Assembly (NCBI RefSeq): GCF_001999335.1 | Contig: NZ_MLHS01000012.1 | Span: forward strand, 1 to 64,000 | Source of the DNA: Rodentibacter sp. Ppn85 | GTDB taxonomy: Bacteria > Pseudomonadota > Gammaproteobacteria > Enterobacterales > Pasteurellaceae | Length of the DNA: 64,000 bases | Reading direction: 5' to 3' | Part shown: positions 21,867 through 31,824 of the stretch, in pieces | Layout: each line of letters opens with the position of its first letter | Position numbering within the stretch: position 1 is the first letter of the stretch | Made by a program: the position numbers and the translations under genes | The notes under the pieces: model-generated | The model's input: only the letters and a program-made list of their open reading frames with translations | What the model was told of the DNA's origin: nothing | The model's database searches: none

Positions 21867-22431
21867 ATAACCCGTTCATCGCATTAATCAAACGAATCTC
21901 ATCAAATTTTTCAATATCTTGCGCATAAATTGTCGCTTCTTTAATTTTGCCTTCCTGCAATAATTTTTCCCGTTGTGTGCCGGCTAATAATGGCGTATCA
22001 GGTGTAAACCATTGGTTGCCTTGACGGAAAATTAAATTGCCAATAGAACAATCCGTTACTTTTCCGTTTTTAATAATCATAATCTCATCGTACTTTCCCC
22101 GCTGAGCTAAAAGGGAATTAAGCAAATCCCGATTGGCATATTTCAGGCTATAATCAATTTCATTACAGACTATCGGCTGAAAAGTGCGGTAGATTTTTCG
22201 TGTGTATTCAAAGTACTGAATTTGGGTGCTTTCGGCATTGTAATCAATACGACAACGCACCAGTTGATTTTGTAAGTGGAGCGGTACTTGGATTAGTTCA
22301 AAAAGATTAAAAATATTGACCGCACTTTTGCCGTAGAATTGTCGTAAGCTCCGCTCATAACGTGCTTGATGGTATTCAATATTTTGAATTTTCCCCCTTT
22401 CAATGGCAATGGTTTCAAATAAGGGAAACAT
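21865..22431 (-). CDS. pabC: Aminodeoxychorismate lyase-like class IV aminotransferase
   Basis: PLP fold-type IV protein likely to release pyruvate from 4-amino-4-deoxychorismate to give p-aminobenzoate for folate. 188 residues from an ATG that overlaps the pabB stop (TAATG), shorter than E. coli PabC (about 270), as I recall for Haemophilus relatives. KNGKVTDCSIGNLIF and LLAGTQREKLL match the C-terminal part of the fold. A longer in-frame start at 22455 would overlap pabB further and has no family support. Confidence 0.85.
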   Translation of the reverse strand: MFPLFETIAIERGKIQNIEYHQARYERSLRQFYGKSAVNIFNLFELIQVPLHLQNQLVRCRIDYNAESTQIQYFEYTRKIYRTFQPIVCNEIDYSLKYANRDLLNSLLAQRGKYDEIMIIKNGKVTDCSIGNLIFRQGNQWFTPDTPLLAGTQREKLLQEGKIKEATIYAQDIEKFDEIRLINAMNGL

Positions 22432-23417
22432 TATTTTGTCTCCTTGGTTCGACAAAAAGACGGCAAATAGACTTTTTCGAGTAATTCTTGATATTCATCT
22501 TCCAAACGGCTTTGGATCGTAACACCGCCGCCGCTGTGAAAATAATATTTGTCACCCACTTGAGAGATAAAACGAATTGCCACTGCACTTTGTAGATTTT
22601 CGCCGTCAAAAATACCGAAAATACCGGTGTAATAACCACGGAGTCGGCGTTCCGCTTGTTGAATAATTTGTACGGTTTTTTCCTTGGGGGCACCGCTGAT
22701 TGAGCCTGCCGGCAATAATGTGGCAAGCAGATTACCAATAGTTTTTTGCCAATTTTCATTCAATTCACCGCAGATTTCCGAACTTGTCTGCAAAATTTCG
22801 CCTTTTTGTGTCGCAATACGATCGACGTAACGAAATTTTGTGACCTGAATATTGTGCGCCACCATAGCTAAATCATTACGCATTAAATCCACAATGGTGT
22901 AATGTTCGCGCAGCTCTTTTTCATCATTTAACAACTGATTTTCCGCATCAGGCAAAGTCGCATTTATTGTGCCTTTCATGGGGTAAGTAAAAATTTTGTT
23001 ATCCAAAGTATTGATAAAACATTCCGGTGAAAAACAAACAAATCGATTTTTTAACCATAACTTATAAGGGGCGGCGGCTTGATAAAAAATCTGCTCAAGG
23101 GAAAAATTGCCCGAAATTTCAGTGGGTGAAGTGAGATTTAACAAATAAGAATTGCCCTTTTGAATCTCTTTCTGCACAACTTCAAAACCTTGTTGATAAT
23201 GAGAAAGGGGAATCGGGTGTTTTTCAAAATGAATATCTGTGGAGAAGTCTTTTTGCTCGGTGATATTGGTTTTCCCTAAAATATCAAAAAGAATACCTTG
23301 TTGAATTGCTTCTTCTAAAGGAAAAATTAACGGTTTTTGTTGTTCAAAATCAATCAAAAAAAAGAAAGGGGCGGATTTTGCCCCGTAATGATTGGCTTGT
23401 CGGATAAAATGTTGCAT
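22431..23417 (-). CDS. pabB: Aminodeoxychorismate synthase component I
   Basis: Chorismate-binding enzyme that with PabA makes 4-amino-4-deoxychorismate. The catalytic chorismate domain is clear: FTYPMKGTI near residue 142, LRE...DLMRNDLA near 170-180, LPAGSISGAPK near 236 and YYTGIFGIFD near 261. 328 residues, a compact form lacking much of the N-terminal region of E. coli PabB (about 450). Transcribed with pabC; the pabA-like gene lies divergently 56 bases away. Confidence 0.92.
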   Translation of the reverse strand: MQHFIRQANHYGAKSAPFFFLIDFEQQKPLIFPLEEAIQQGILFDILGKTNITEQKDFSTDIHFEKHPIPLSHYQQGFEVVQKEIQKGNSYLLNLTSPTEISGNFSLEQIFYQAAAPYKLWLKNRFVCFSPECFINTLDNKIFTYPMKGTINATLPDAENQLLNDEKELREHYTIVDLMRNDLAMVAHNIQVTKFRYVDRIATQKGEILQTSSEICGELNENWQKTIGNLLATLLPAGSISGAPKEKTVQIIQQAERRLRGYYTGIFGIFDGENLQSAVAIRFISQVGDKYYFHSGGGVTIQSRLEDEYQELLEKVYLPSFCRTKETK

Positions 23418-23473
23418 TGTGCTATTTCTAATTTCGAGTAAAATTGCCCGATTATAACGAAAGCCGAACAGTT

Positions 23474-24043
23474 ATGAAATTACTCATCATTAATAATCAC
23501 GATTCTTTTACTTTCAATTTAGTCGAACTGATTCGTCGCCTTGGTGTGCCTTTTGATGTACTCAATGTAGAAGATTTACAAGAAAATACGCCCGAATCCT
23601 ATAGCCATATTTTAATTTCTCCCGGGCCTGATGTGCCGCGGGCTTATCCTCAACTTTTTGCAATGTTAGAACGGTATCATCGGCAAAAATCAATTCTTGG
23701 GGTATGCTTAGGGCATCAAACATTATGTGAGTTTTTTGGCGGAACGCTTTATAACCTCGGTCAAGTTCGCCACGGGCAAAAACGGAGGTTAAAAGTGCGG
23801 TCAAATTCGCCGTTGTTTTTAGGTTTGCCGCTGGAATTTGATATTGGCTTATACCATTCTTGGGCGGTACGGGCTGAACATTTTCCTCACGAATTAGAGA
23901 TTACCGCCGTATGTAATGAAAATGTGGTGATGGCGATGCAACATAAATGTTTACCGATTTATGGGGTACAGTTTCATCCGGAATCTTATATGTCCGAATA
24001 CGGCGAGCAAATTTTACGAAATTGGTTAAATATTACCCCGTAA
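23474..24043 (+). CDS. pabA: Aminodeoxychorismate/anthranilate synthase glutamine amidotransferase component
   Basis: Class I glutamine amidotransferase that feeds ammonia to PabB. It starts MKLLIINNHDSFTFNLVELI; the nucleophile elbow LGVCLGHQTL holds the catalytic Cys near residue 78, and the His-Glu pair is in YGVQFHPES near 165-173. About 189 residues. A TTG at 23444 extends the frame without family similarity. It sits divergent from pabB-pabC and is assigned to folate synthesis by context, since no trp genes are present. Confidence 0.9.
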   Translation: MKLLIINNHDSFTFNLVELIRRLGVPFDVLNVEDLQENTPESYSHILISPGPDVPRAYPQLFAMLERYHRQKSILGVCLGHQTLCEFFGGTLYNLGQVRHGQKRRLKVRSNSPLFLGLPLEFDIGLYHSWAVRAEHFPHELEITAVCNENVVMAMQHKCLPIYGVQFHPESYMSEYGEQILRNWLNITP

Positions 24044-24077
24044 TAGTGCTTGATTATTCATCTAAAATTCGTATTAT

Positions 24078-24101
24078 AGCCGTCTATACGTCAATACATC
24101 C
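24078..24101 (+). promoter_or_regulatory. Tandem MetJ boxes upstream of metK
   Basis: Three contiguous 8-mers, AGCCGTCT, ATACGTCA and ATACATCC, resemble the MetJ repressor repeat AGACGTCT, ending 20 bases before the metK start. SAM-loaded MetJ would bind here and repress SAM synthesis. Confidence 0.8.
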
Positions 24102-24121
24102 AAATTAAAAAGAGAGAAACT

Positions 24122-25276
24122 ATGTCTAGTTATTTATTTACCTCGGAATCCGTGTCTGAAGGGCATCCGGATAAAATTGCCGATCAGATCTCTGATGCGG
24201 TACTTGATGAAATTTTAAAACAAGATCCAAAAGCCCGCGTCGCTTGCGAAACTTACGTAAAAACCGGTATGGCGTTAGTGGGGGGAGAAATCACCACATC
24301 GGCGTGGGTGGATATTGAAAACCTCACCCGAAAAGTGATTTGTGATATTGGTTACGAACATTCCGATATGGGCTTTGACGGTCATTCTTGTGCCGTATTA
24401 AATGCCATTGGTAAACAGTCTGCGGATATTAATCAAGGTGTTGACCGTGAAAACCCATTGGATCAAGGGGCAGGCGACCAAGGTATTATGTTTGGTTATG
24501 CCACGAATGAAACCGATGTATTAATGCCTGCAGCCATTACTTATGCTCACCGTTTAATGCAAAAACAGGCGGAAGTACGTAAAAACGGTAAGTTATCTTG
24601 GTTACGCCCGGATGCCAAAAGCCAAGTAACGTTAAAATACGAAGATAACAAAATTGTAGGAGTGGATGCAGTCGTTCTATCAACCCAACATGCGGAGGAC
24701 ATTAACCAAAAAGATCTTCACGAAGGGGTGATGGAAGAAATCATCAAACCGGTATTACCAAGTGAATGGCTTTCAAAAGACACTAAATTCTTTATCAATC
24801 CAACAGGGCGTTTTGTTATCGGCGGTCCGATGGGGGATTGCGGTTTAACCGGCCGTAAAATTATTGTGGATACCTATGGTGGCGCGGCACGCCATGGCGG
24901 CGGTGCATTCTCTGGTAAAGATCCGTCAAAAGTGGATCGTTCGGCGGCTTATGCGGCACGTTATGTGGCGAAAAATATTGTGGCTGCCGGTTTGGCGGAG
25001 CGTTGTGAAATTCAACTTTCTTATGCTATTGGTGTGGCGGAGCCGACCTCAATTATGGTGGAAACTTTCGGTACAGGCAAAGTGGCAAATGAATTATTGG
25101 TGGCATTAGTACGTGAATTTTTTGATTTGCGCCCTTACGGATTAATCAAAATGCTTGATTTAATTCAACCGATTTATCGTGAAACCGCAGCTTATGGTCA
25201 CTTTGGTCGTGAACAATTCCCATGGGAAAAAGTGGATCGTGCGGAAGAATTACGTGCGGCGGCAGGTTTAAAATAA
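24122..25276 (+). CDS. metK: S-adenosylmethionine synthetase
   Basis: Makes SAM from methionine and ATP. The N-terminal motif [11 protein letters not shown] near residues 12-22 binds ATP and metal; [12 protein letters not shown] near 116-127 is the methionine adenosyltransferase signature, and [19 protein letters not shown] near 256-274 is the P-loop-like phosphate-binding motif. 384 residues, full length. MetJ boxes lie just upstream and a hairpin terminator follows. Confidence 0.97.
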   Translation: MSSYLFTSESVSEGHPDKIADQISDAVLDEILKQDPKARVACETYVKTGMALVGGEITTSAWVDIENLTRKVICDIGYEHSDMGFDGHSCAVLNAIGKQSADINQGVDRENPLDQGAGDQGIMFGYATNETDVLMPAAITYAHRLMQKQAEVRKNGKLSWLRPDAKSQVTLKYEDNKIVGVDAVVLSTQHAEDINQKDLHEGVMEEIIKPVLPSEWLSKDTKFFINPTGRFVIGGPMGDCGLTGRKIIVDTYGGAARHGGGAFSGKDPSKVDRSAAYAARYVAKNIVAAGLAERCEIQLSYAIGVAEPTSIMVETFGTGKVANELLVALVREFFDLRPYGLIKMLDLIQPIYRETAAYGHFGREQFPWEKVDRAEELRAAAGLK

Positions 25277-25290
25277 CGCCGTCATAAATG

Positions 25291-25322
25291 ATTAAAACCG
25301 CTATTTTGGCGGTTTTTATTTT
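25291..25322 (+). terminator. Terminator after metK
   Basis: AAACCGC/GCGGTTT with a TATTTTG loop and trailing T-run. It overlaps the upstream extension of the sprT frame, which supports the later sprT start. Confidence 0.8.
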
Positions 25323-25332
25323 TCTGAATTTT

Positions 25333-25842
25333 ATGCAGTCATCACAAACTTGGTTTCGTCATTTGAAAATGCAGGTTCAGCGCAAACTTGCGGAATCTTT
25401 ACTGCTTGCAGAAACTTATTTTAAACGTGAATTTCCAATGCCGACGATAAATTATGATTTACGGGGTGTGAAAGCCGGCGTGGCGTATTTGCAAAAAAAC
25501 GAAATTAAATTTAACCGCACTTTATTGCTTGAAAATACGCATGAATTTATTCACCAAGTGGTTCCCCATGAATTGGCGCATTTAATTGTGTATCAAGTAT
25601 TCGGACGTGTTAAGCCCCATGGCAAAGAATGGCAAGGGGTGATGAACGGGATTTTCCATTTGCCCGCAGAGACTTGCCATCAATTTGATGTGCAAAATGT
25701 TCAAGGGAAAACCTTTGAATATCGTTGTGTTTGCCAAACACATTTTTTGAGTATTCGCCGCCATAATCGAATTTTAAAAGAGGGGGTAGAATATTTGTGT
25801 CGAAAATGCAAAGGAAAATTGGTTTTGATGGATGATAACTAA
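25333..25842 (+). CDS. sprT: SprT family zinc metallopeptidase-like protein
   Basis: SprT-like protein, related to Spartan proteases that act on DNA-protein crosslinks; the bacterial role is not settled. The zincin motif [10 protein letters not shown] (HExxH) is near residue 78 with a third His in KPHGKEW, and a zinc-ribbon C-terminus contains two CxC/CxxC pairs (RCVC and CRKC). About 169 residues. An ATG at 25288 is in frame, but its leader overlaps the metK terminator, so I start at 25333. Confidence 0.9.
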   Translation: MQSSQTWFRHLKMQVQRKLAESLLLAETYFKREFPMPTINYDLRGVKAGVAYLQKNEIKFNRTLLLENTHEFIHQVVPHELAHLIVYQVFGRVKPHGKEWQGVMNGIFHLPAETCHQFDVQNVQGKTFEYRCVCQTHFLSIRRHNRILKEGVEYLCRKCKGKLVLMDDN

Positions 25843-25899
25843 TTTAGATTATGTTACACTCCAATCGGTTTTTACCCTCAATAATATAGGAGTTATCCA

Positions 25900-26487
25900 A
25901 TGAAAAAATCATTATTAGCATTAGCTATCGGTACATTAGTTGTAGCTTCCAGCGCAAGTGCAAACTGGTATGTACAGGGTGATTTAGGTTATTCAAAAGT
26001 GAAATCATCGCTTGGTGATCTTGGTGATTTTAGCAAAAGTAAATTTACACCGAGCTTAGCTGTGGGTTATAAACATGGTGATTGGCGTTTTGCTTTAGAT
26101 TACACGAATTACGGTAAAATTGAAGAAAGCTATGCCAATCGGTATGAAGTTAGCACAGAGAAGCTTAAAATTTACGGTTTGGGTTTGTCTGCTATTTATG
26201 ATATTGATGTAAACTCAGCGTTTAAACCTTATGTAGGCGTGCGTTTATCACAAAATTTCTTTGATGCAAAACATGATTCCTCTAGTACGATGAATGGTGT
26301 TACAACAAGAGAGAATATTAGTAACAAAGAAAATAAATTTGGTTATGGTGTGTTAGCAGGCGTATCTTACAACTTTACACCAAACTGGGCGGTAAATGGT
26401 GGTATTGAGTATAACCGTTTAGGTAAATTTGACGATGTGAAAATTAACCAATACGGTGCAAAAGTTGGTATTCGTTACGAATTCTAA
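25900..26487 (+). CDS. Opacity-family outer membrane beta-barrel protein
   Basis: Signal peptide of about 21 residues (MKKSLLALAIGTLVVAS, cleavage after SASA), then an eight-stranded beta-barrel of the opacity/Ail-OmpX type with alternating hydrophobic strands and a terminal aromatic residue (RYEF). 195 residues. Pasteurellaceae relatives are annotated as opacity porins or adhesins; I cannot assign a ligand. The loop at about residues 125-150 is Ser/Asn-rich and may be surface-exposed. Confidence 0.85.
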   Translation: MKKSLLALAIGTLVVASSASANWYVQGDLGYSKVKSSLGDLGDFSKSKFTPSLAVGYKHGDWRFALDYTNYGKIEESYANRYEVSTEKLKIYGLGLSAIYDIDVNSAFKPYVGVRLSQNFFDAKHDSSSTMNGVTTRENISNKENKFGYGVLAGVSYNFTPNWAVNGGIEYNRLGKFDDVKINQYGAKVGIRYEF

Positions 26488-26498
26488 TTTGTCTTCCT

Positions 26499-26532
26499 TA
26501 AAAGAGCGGTAAAATCAACCGCTCTTTTTTCT
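26499..26532 (+). terminator. Terminator after the opacity-family gene
   Basis: AAAAGAGCGGT pairs with ACCGCTCTTTT around a short loop, followed by more T. Confidence 0.8.
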
Positions 26533-26539
26533 TTTCCCC

Positions 26540-26568
26540 CTTGAAAATTCCGTTTTCATTCTTATATC
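26540..26568 (+). promoter_or_regulatory. Possible sigma-32 (heat-shock) promoter of htpG
   Basis: CTTGAAA (26540-26546) is a perfect sigma-32 -35 element. After a 14-base spacer comes CTTATATC, a weak match to CCCCATNT. It lies 45 bases before htpG, a known heat-shock gene in relatives. Confidence 0.5.
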
Positions 26569-26612
26569 TGTGACATTCAATTTTTACTTATTTCATTTTA
26601 TGAGGAAAATCT

Positions 26613-28493
26613 ATGTCTCAAAACAAAGAAACTCGTGGTTTCCAATCGGAAGTCAAACAATTATTACAATTAATGATTCATTCTCTTTATTCCAATAAAG
26701 AGATTTTTTTACGCGAATTAATTTCTAACGCTTCCGATGCGGCGGATAAACTCCGTTTTAAAGCGCTTTCGAATCCGGCTCTTTATGAAAATGACGGGGA
26801 GTTACGTGTGCGTATTAGCTTTGATAGCGAGAAAGGCACATTAACTATCAGCGATAATGGTATCGGTATGACCCGTGATCAGGTTATCGATCATTTAGGC
26901 ACTATTGCGAAATCCGGAACAAAAGATTTTTTGAATGCTCTCGGTAGTGATCAAGCCAAAGATAGCCAACTTATCGGTCAATTCGGTGTCGGTTTTTATT
27001 CTGCCTTTATTGTTGCGGATAAAGTGACGGTGAAAACCCGGGCGGCAGGCGAAGAGGCCGATAAAGCGGTACTTTGGGAGTCTGCAGGTGAGGGGGAATA
27101 CTCAATTGCAGACATTGAGAAAAAATCCCGTGGTACGGATGTGATTTTACATTTACGCGAGGATGAAAAAGAATTCTTAAACGAATGGCGCTTGCGTGAT
27201 GTCATCGGTAAATATTCCGATCATATCGGTCTTCCGGTGGAAATGCTGACGAAAGAATATGATGATGAAGGCAAAGAAACTGGCGAAAAATGGGAAAAAA
27301 TCAATAAATCCGATGCTCTTTGGACTCGCAGTAAAAATGAGATTTCCGATGAGGAATACAAAGAATTTTATAAACATTTAAGCCACGATTTTGCCGATCC
27401 GCTTTTATGGGCGCACAACAAAGTAGAAGGTAATCAGGAATACACCAGCTTGCTTTATGTGCCGTCCAAAGCTCCTTGGGATTTATTTAATCGCGAGCAT
27501 AAACACGGTTTGAAACTCTACGTTCAACGTGTATTCATTATGGATGATGCGGAACAATTTATGCCGAATTACCTGCGTTTTATGCGTGGTTTAATTGATA
27601 GCAACGATTTGCCGCTAAATGTTTCCCGTGAAATTTTACAAGACAATAAAGTTACCGCAGCATTACGCAAAGCCTTAACTAAACGTTCCCTACAAATGTT
27701 GGAAAAATTGGCAAAAGACGATGTGGAAAAATACCAACAATTTTGGAAAGAATTTGGCTTAGTCTTAAAAGAAGGACCGGCAGAAGATTTCGGCAATAAA
27801 GAAAGTATTGCCAAATTGTTACGTTTTGCTTCTACTCATAATGACAGCAGCGAGCAAACCGTTTCTTTAGAAGACTATGTTTCTCGGATGAAAGAAGGGC
27901 AAAAAGCCGTTTATTACATCACGGCAGATAGTTATGTAGCGGCGAAAAACAGTCCGCATTTAGAATTATTCAACAAAAAAGGCATTGAAGTTTTACTATT
28001 GTCCGATCGTATTGATGAATGGATGCTAAGCTACTTAACGGAGTTTGACGGCAAACCGTTACAAACTATCAGCAAAGCAGATTTGGATTTAGGCGATTTA
28101 GCGGATAAAGACGAAGCGGAACAAAAAGAGCAGGATAAAGCCTTTGAAAGTTTTGTCGAACGTGTAAAAACCTTGCTAGGCGATCGTGTGAAAGAGGTTC
28201 GTTTAACCCATCGCTTAACGGATACCCCAGCGGTAGTTTCTACCGGTAACGATCAAATGACCACCCAAATGGCAAAACTCTTTGCCGCAGCCGGTCAACC
28301 TGTACCGGAAGTGAAATATACCTTTGAACTCAATCCGGAACATCATTTAGTAAAAAAAGTCGCCGATATTGCTGACGAAACACAATTTGCCGACTGGATC
28401 GAATTGTTGCTTGAACAGGCAATGCTTGCCGAACGCGGATCGTTGGAAAATCCGGTGGCATTTATTAAACGGATTAATAAGTTGTTAGATTAA
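26613..28493 (+). CDS. htpG: Chaperone HtpG (Hsp90)
   Basis: Bacterial Hsp90, an ATP-driven chaperone acting with DnaK. The N-terminal GHKL ATPase shows [16 protein letters not shown] near residues 29-44, DNGIGMT near 80-86 and [11 protein letters not shown] near 120-130. The middle and C-terminal dimerisation domains follow. 626 residues, normal length. A sigma-32-like promoter precedes it, and yffB-dapE follow as in Haemophilus. Confidence 0.97.
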   Translation: MSQNKETRGFQSEVKQLLQLMIHSLYSNKEIFLRELISNASDAADKLRFKALSNPALYENDGELRVRISFDSEKGTLTISDNGIGMTRDQVIDHLGTIAKSGTKDFLNALGSDQAKDSQLIGQFGVGFYSAFIVADKVTVKTRAAGEEADKAVLWESAGEGEYSIADIEKKSRGTDVILHLREDEKEFLNEWRLRDVIGKYSDHIGLPVEMLTKEYDDEGKETGEKWEKINKSDALWTRSKNEISDEEYKEFYKHLSHDFADPLLWAHNKVEGNQEYTSLLYVPSKAPWDLFNREHKHGLKLYVQRVFIMDDAEQFMPNYLRFMRGLIDSNDLPLNVSREILQDNKVTAALRKALTKRSLQMLEKLAKDDVEKYQQFWKEFGLVLKEGPAEDFGNKESIAKLLRFASTHNDSSEQTVSLEDYVSRMKEGQKAVYYITADSYVAAKNSPHLELFNKKGIEVLLLSDRIDEWMLSYLTEFDGKPLQTISKADLDLGDLADKDEAEQKEQDKAFESFVERVKTLLGDRVKEVRLTHRLTDTPAVVSTGNDQMTTQMAKLFAAAGQPVPEVKYTFELNPEHHLVKKVADIADETQFADWIELLLEQAMLAERGSLENPVAFIKRINKLLD

Positions 28494-28507
28494 TTGCTTT
28501 CATTTAG

Positions 28508-28542
28508 GTTAAAATCCTCAATCTGCTAGGTTGAGGATTTTT
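28508..28542 (+). terminator. Terminator after htpG
   Basis: AAAATCCTCAA pairs with TTGAGGATTTTTT around TCTGCTAGG. Confidence 0.8.
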
Positions 28543-28558
28543 TATTTGAGGAGAAATT

Positions 28559-28903
28559 ATGATTACCGTTTACGGCATTAAAAACTGCGATACTGTGAAA
28601 AAAGCGTTGAAATGGCTCGCGGATTACAATATTGAGTACAAACTGCATGATTATCGTATTGACGGTTTGGATACGGTATTTTTACAACAGGTAGAAGAAC
28701 AATTCGGTTGGGAAAATCTGGTGAATAAACGGAGTACGACGTGGCGAAACCTTGATGAGGAAATTAAAAAAAACTTGTCAAAAACGACCGCACTTTCCGT
28801 GCTTATGGATAACCCGACATTAATCAAACGCCCTATCATTATGCAGGATAATAAGGCATTAATTGGGTTTGATGAGAAAGAATACGAAAAAGCGTTTGCC
28901 TAA
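28559..28903 (+). CDS. yffB: ArsC/Spx family protein YffB
   Basis: 114-residue thioredoxin-fold protein of the ArsC/Spx superfamily with the single cysteine in YGIKNCDTVKKA near residue 10. E. coli YffB is not a proven arsenate reductase and its role is unknown. It is followed 27 bases later by dapE, a conserved pairing. A uptake signal lies in the gap to dapE. Confidence 0.9.
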   Translation: MITVYGIKNCDTVKKALKWLADYNIEYKLHDYRIDGLDTVFLQQVEEQFGWENLVNKRSTTWRNLDEEIKKNLSKTTALSVLMDNPTLIKRPIIMQDNKALIGFDEKEYEKAFA

Positions 28904-28930
28904 AGTGCGGTTAAAATTTGAGGTGTTTTT

Positions 28931-30064
28931 ATGAAAGAAAAGATTGTGCAATTAGCCCAAGAATTAATCCGTTATCCTTCCATCAGCCCGAACGATGAAG
29001 GCTGTCAGAAGCTAATTACGGAGCGTTTGGAAAAACTTGAATTTGAAATTGAATGGCTTCCTTTTAATGAAACCTTAAATCTTTGGGCGAAACACGGTGT
29101 AGGCGAGCCGGTGATTGCCTTTGCAGGTCATACGGATGTAGTGCCGGTTGGTGACGAACATCAATGGAATTATCCTCCTTTTTCTGCGGAAATTGTCGAT
29201 GATATGATTTATGGACGGGGAGCTGCGGATATGAAAGGTTCGTTGGCGGCAATGATTGTGGCCGCGGAAGAATATGTGAAAGCGAACCCCAATCATGCCG
29301 GCACCATTGCGTTATTAATCACTTCTGACGAAGAAGCTGCTGCCAAAGACGGTACGGTTCGCGTGGTGGAGACCTTGATGGAACGTGGAGAAAAAATTAC
29401 TTATTGTATGGTGGGTGAGCCGTCAAGCTCGCAAACTTTAGGTGATGTGGTGAAAAACGGTCGACGAGGCTCTATTACGGGAAACCTCTATATTCAAGGT
29501 GTGCAAGGACACGTTGCTTATCCGCATTTAGCGGAAAATCCTATTCACAAAGCGATGCCATTCTTGCAAGAGCTGACCACTTATCAATGGGATAACGGCA
29601 ACGCATTTTTTCCACCGACCAGTCTGCAGATTGCGAATATTCATGCCGGCACGGGGAGTAATAATGTGATTCCGGGGGAGCTTTATGTGCAGTTTAATTT
29701 GCGTTATTGCACGGAAGTGACTGACGACATCATTAAGCAAAAAGTTACCCAAATGCTTGAAAAACACGGTTTAAAACATAGTATTGAATGGAATCTTTCC
29801 GGTAAACCGTTTTTAACCAAACCGGGTAAATTGGTGAATGCGTTGGTGGATAGCATTCAAGGAATAACCGGTATTACGCCGAAACTTGAAACAGGAGGAG
29901 GCACATCCGACGGACGCTTTATCGCTTTAATGGGGGCGGAAGTGGTAGAGTTTGGGCCGCTTAATGCCACTATTCATAAAGTGAATGAATGTGTGAGCGT
30001 AGAAGATCTCGGCAAGTGCGGTCAAATTTATCACCAAATGTTAGTGAATTTATTGGATAAGTAA
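28931..30064 (+). CDS. dapE: Succinyl-diaminopimelate desuccinylase
   Basis: Di-zinc M20 peptidase-family enzyme of the lysine/meso-diaminopimelate pathway, needed for peptidoglycan. Metal ligands are in [11 protein letters not shown] near residue 65 and [14 protein letters not shown] near 96-109, the catalytic Glu in [12 protein letters not shown] near 134, and the distal His in NATIHKVNE near 350. 377 residues, matching H. influenzae DapE, whose structure is known. The next gene starts 2 bases after its stop. Confidence 0.96.
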   Translation: MKEKIVQLAQELIRYPSISPNDEGCQKLITERLEKLEFEIEWLPFNETLNLWAKHGVGEPVIAFAGHTDVVPVGDEHQWNYPPFSAEIVDDMIYGRGAADMKGSLAAMIVAAEEYVKANPNHAGTIALLITSDEEAAAKDGTVRVVETLMERGEKITYCMVGEPSSSQTLGDVVKNGRRGSITGNLYIQGVQGHVAYPHLAENPIHKAMPFLQELTTYQWDNGNAFFPPTSLQIANIHAGTGSNNVIPGELYVQFNLRYCTEVTDDIIKQKVTQMLEKHGLKHSIEWNLSGKPFLTKPGKLVNALVDSIQGITGITPKLETGGGTSDGRFIALMGAEVVEFGPLNATIHKVNECVSVEDLGKCGQIYHQMLVNLLDK

Positions 30065-30066
30065 AA

Positions 30067-30747
30067 ATGAAATTAACTTCGGAAATGCTCACGGGAAAAT
30101 CGTGCGAACATTTAGTGAATTTACCCACTCCGCATTCAACAAACCATTTTTTGCAGGCGCAAGTCGTAAAAGCATTTCAAAGTTTGCAGCAATGTGCGGT
30201 CAAAAATAACTTTAATTTACAGCCGGCAAGTAGTTTTCGAGATTTTCAACGCCAACAGTTGATTTGGAACGGCAAATTTAGCGGTAAACGTAAAGTGCAT
30301 GATGACGAAGGTCATAGCTTGGATCTAACGTTATTGGAGGATTGGCAAAAATGCCAAGCTATTTTACGTTGGTCAGCTTTGCCGGGCGGGAGTCGGCATC
30401 ATTGGGGAACGGAAATTGATATTTTCGATCCGGATCTGTTACCGCAAGGGCAATCCTTACAGCTTGAACCTTGGGAATATGAAAAAGGGGGTTATTTTTG
30501 CGAGTTAAGTGAATTTCTTGTTGAAAATTTACTGCACTTTGATTTTGCGCTTCCGTTTATGCAACAACCCATAGGCAAAAAAATTGGTCATGAACCTTGG
30601 CATATTAGCTATTTACCCTTAGCGGAGCAGGCGAGGGAGCAATTTTCAGCTGAGATTTTATTACATTCTTGGCAAAATGAAGAAATTGGTGGAAAGGATA
30701 TTTTGCGGAAACATATAGAGCAAATCTTTGAACAATTTATGGTATAG
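30067..30747 (+). CDS. M15-family D-alanyl-D-alanine carboxypeptidase-like protein
   Basis: VanY-like zinc peptidase fold: SRHHWGTEIDIFD near residues 116-128 supplies the HxxxxxxD metal pair, and HEPWHISYL near 177-185 the catalytic Glu and third His. No signal peptide is visible, so it would be cytoplasmic unless exported in another way; it might process muropeptides. 226 residues. Translationally close to dapE. Confidence 0.82.
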   Translation: MKLTSEMLTGKSCEHLVNLPTPHSTNHFLQAQVVKAFQSLQQCAVKNNFNLQPASSFRDFQRQQLIWNGKFSGKRKVHDDEGHSLDLTLLEDWQKCQAILRWSALPGGSRHHWGTEIDIFDPDLLPQGQSLQLEPWEYEKGGYFCELSEFLVENLLHFDFALPFMQQPIGKKIGHEPWHISYLPLAEQAREQFSAEILLHSWQNEEIGGKDILRKHIEQIFEQFMV

Positions 30748-30749
30748 CA

Positions 30750-30950
30750 AAAGTGCGGTGAAATTTGACGGTATTATGTAGCAGTTGTATAAACTTAAAT
30801 TTTATCTCATAGGTAGGGACGCCACGCTGGCGTCCGCCATACAACTTTTTAAAATCGTTTAATTCTTTACGGACGCCAGCGTGGCGTCCCTACATTTTTC
30901 TTTAAATTGTATATTTACTACATAATGCCGAAATTTGACCGCACTTTTGT
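30750..30950. terminator. Split USS-pair terminator interrupted by the repeat element
   Basis: AAAAGTGCGGT at 30750 and ACCGCACTTTT ending near 30947 are inverted, and the bases inside them (AAATTTGACGG versus CCGAAATTTG) also nearly pair. The element at 30773-30926 occupies what would be the loop. Confidence 0.55.
30773..30926. repeat. MITE/REP-like palindromic element with 24-bp inverted arms
   Basis: Two perfectly complementary 24-bp arms, 30813-30836 and 30870-30893, each itself nearly palindromic (core GGACGCCACGCTGGCGTCC), are separated by 33 bp. Outer ends ATTATGTAG (30773-30781) and CTACATAAT (30918-30926) are also inverted, and an imperfect AT-rich match continues inward. The whole lies between the two halves of a USS inverted pair. 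No coding capacity. Such arms recall REP or MITE elements mobilised in trans. Confidence 0.75.
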
Positions 30951-31805
30951 CTATTTATTCTTTTCTAAGGATTTATGTTGAATTTTGACATTTTTCCCTT
31001 TAGCTTGAAAATATTCGCCAAGTTGTTGGGCAATATAAACCGAGCGATGTTTCCCTCCGGTACAACCGATTGCAATAGTTAGGTAGTTGCGGTTGTTTTG
31101 CTCTAACATTGGTAACCATGTTTCAATGTAATTACGGGTGAGATATATGAAATTATTGACATCATCATGGCTGTTTAAAAAACGGGCGACAGGTTTATCC
31201 AACCCCGTCATTGGGCGAAGTTCGGGATCCCAGTGCGGATTGGGTAAAAAACGAACGTCAAATACGTAGTCCGCATCAAGAGGAATACCGTATTTAAAAC
31301 CGAAGGACTCTACAATAATTTTTAGCTCTTTTTCCGTTTTTCCCCATAAAAATTCACGTAATTTTTCTGCTAAAGTATGTGTAGAAATATATGTTGTATC
31401 GATAACGAAATTTGCGTGTTGTAACAATGGTTCTAATTGTTGGTGTTCGGCATCAATGGCGGCCTCAAGGGAGAGATCGTTGGCTGATGAAAGAGGATGA
31501 AGTCGGCGAGAGTCGCTATATCGGCGAATGAGAGTGCTACGATCGGAATCTAAAAAAATAATTTGGGTTGCATAATGATGTTGAATGTCCGTTAGAATTT
31601 GCTCAAGAGATTGTGCCGATTCGGGTAAATTACGAATATCAAGGCTGATTGCGACAGCGGTTTGATTTTTGGCTAAAATCTTCGTGAGTTGGGGTAATAA
31701 ATCTAGTGGGAGGTTATCAACACAATAGTAGCCCATATCTTCAAGCGCACGTAACGCCACTGATTTTCCCGCCCCGGAGCGACCGCTGATAATGATAATT
31801 TCCAT
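30951..31805 (-). CDS. rapZ: RNase adapter protein RapZ
   Basis: Nucleotide-binding RNA-binding adapter that in enterobacteria guides GlmZ to RNase E and so tunes GlmS and amino-sugar supply. Walker A GRSGAGKS is near residues 8-15, [10 protein letters not shown] follows, and the C-terminal domain includes [13 protein letters not shown]. 284 residues from the ATG at 31805, preceded by GGGAGGAA. The longer frame to 31835 overlaps ptsN. It sits directly after ptsN as in the classic rpoN locus, although no rpoN is present. Confidence 0.94.
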   Translation of the reverse strand: MEIIIISGRSGAGKSVALRALEDMGYYCVDNLPLDLLPQLTKILAKNQTAVAISLDIRNLPESAQSLEQILTDIQHHYATQIIFLDSDRSTLIRRYSDSRRLHPLSSANDLSLEAAIDAEHQQLEPLLQHANFVIDTTYISTHTLAEKLREFLWGKTEKELKIIVESFGFKYGIPLDADYVFDVRFLPNPHWDPELRPMTGLDKPVARFLNSHDDVNNFIYLTRNYIETWLPMLEQNNRNYLTIAIGCTGGKHRSVYIAQQLGEYFQAKGKNVKIQHKSLEKNK

Positions 31806-31824
31806 ACAGTTCCTCCCTATAATA

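Noticed and set aside
30813..30893. CRISPR-like repeat
   Set aside because: Only two copies, inverted relative to one another, with no spacer series and no cas genes.
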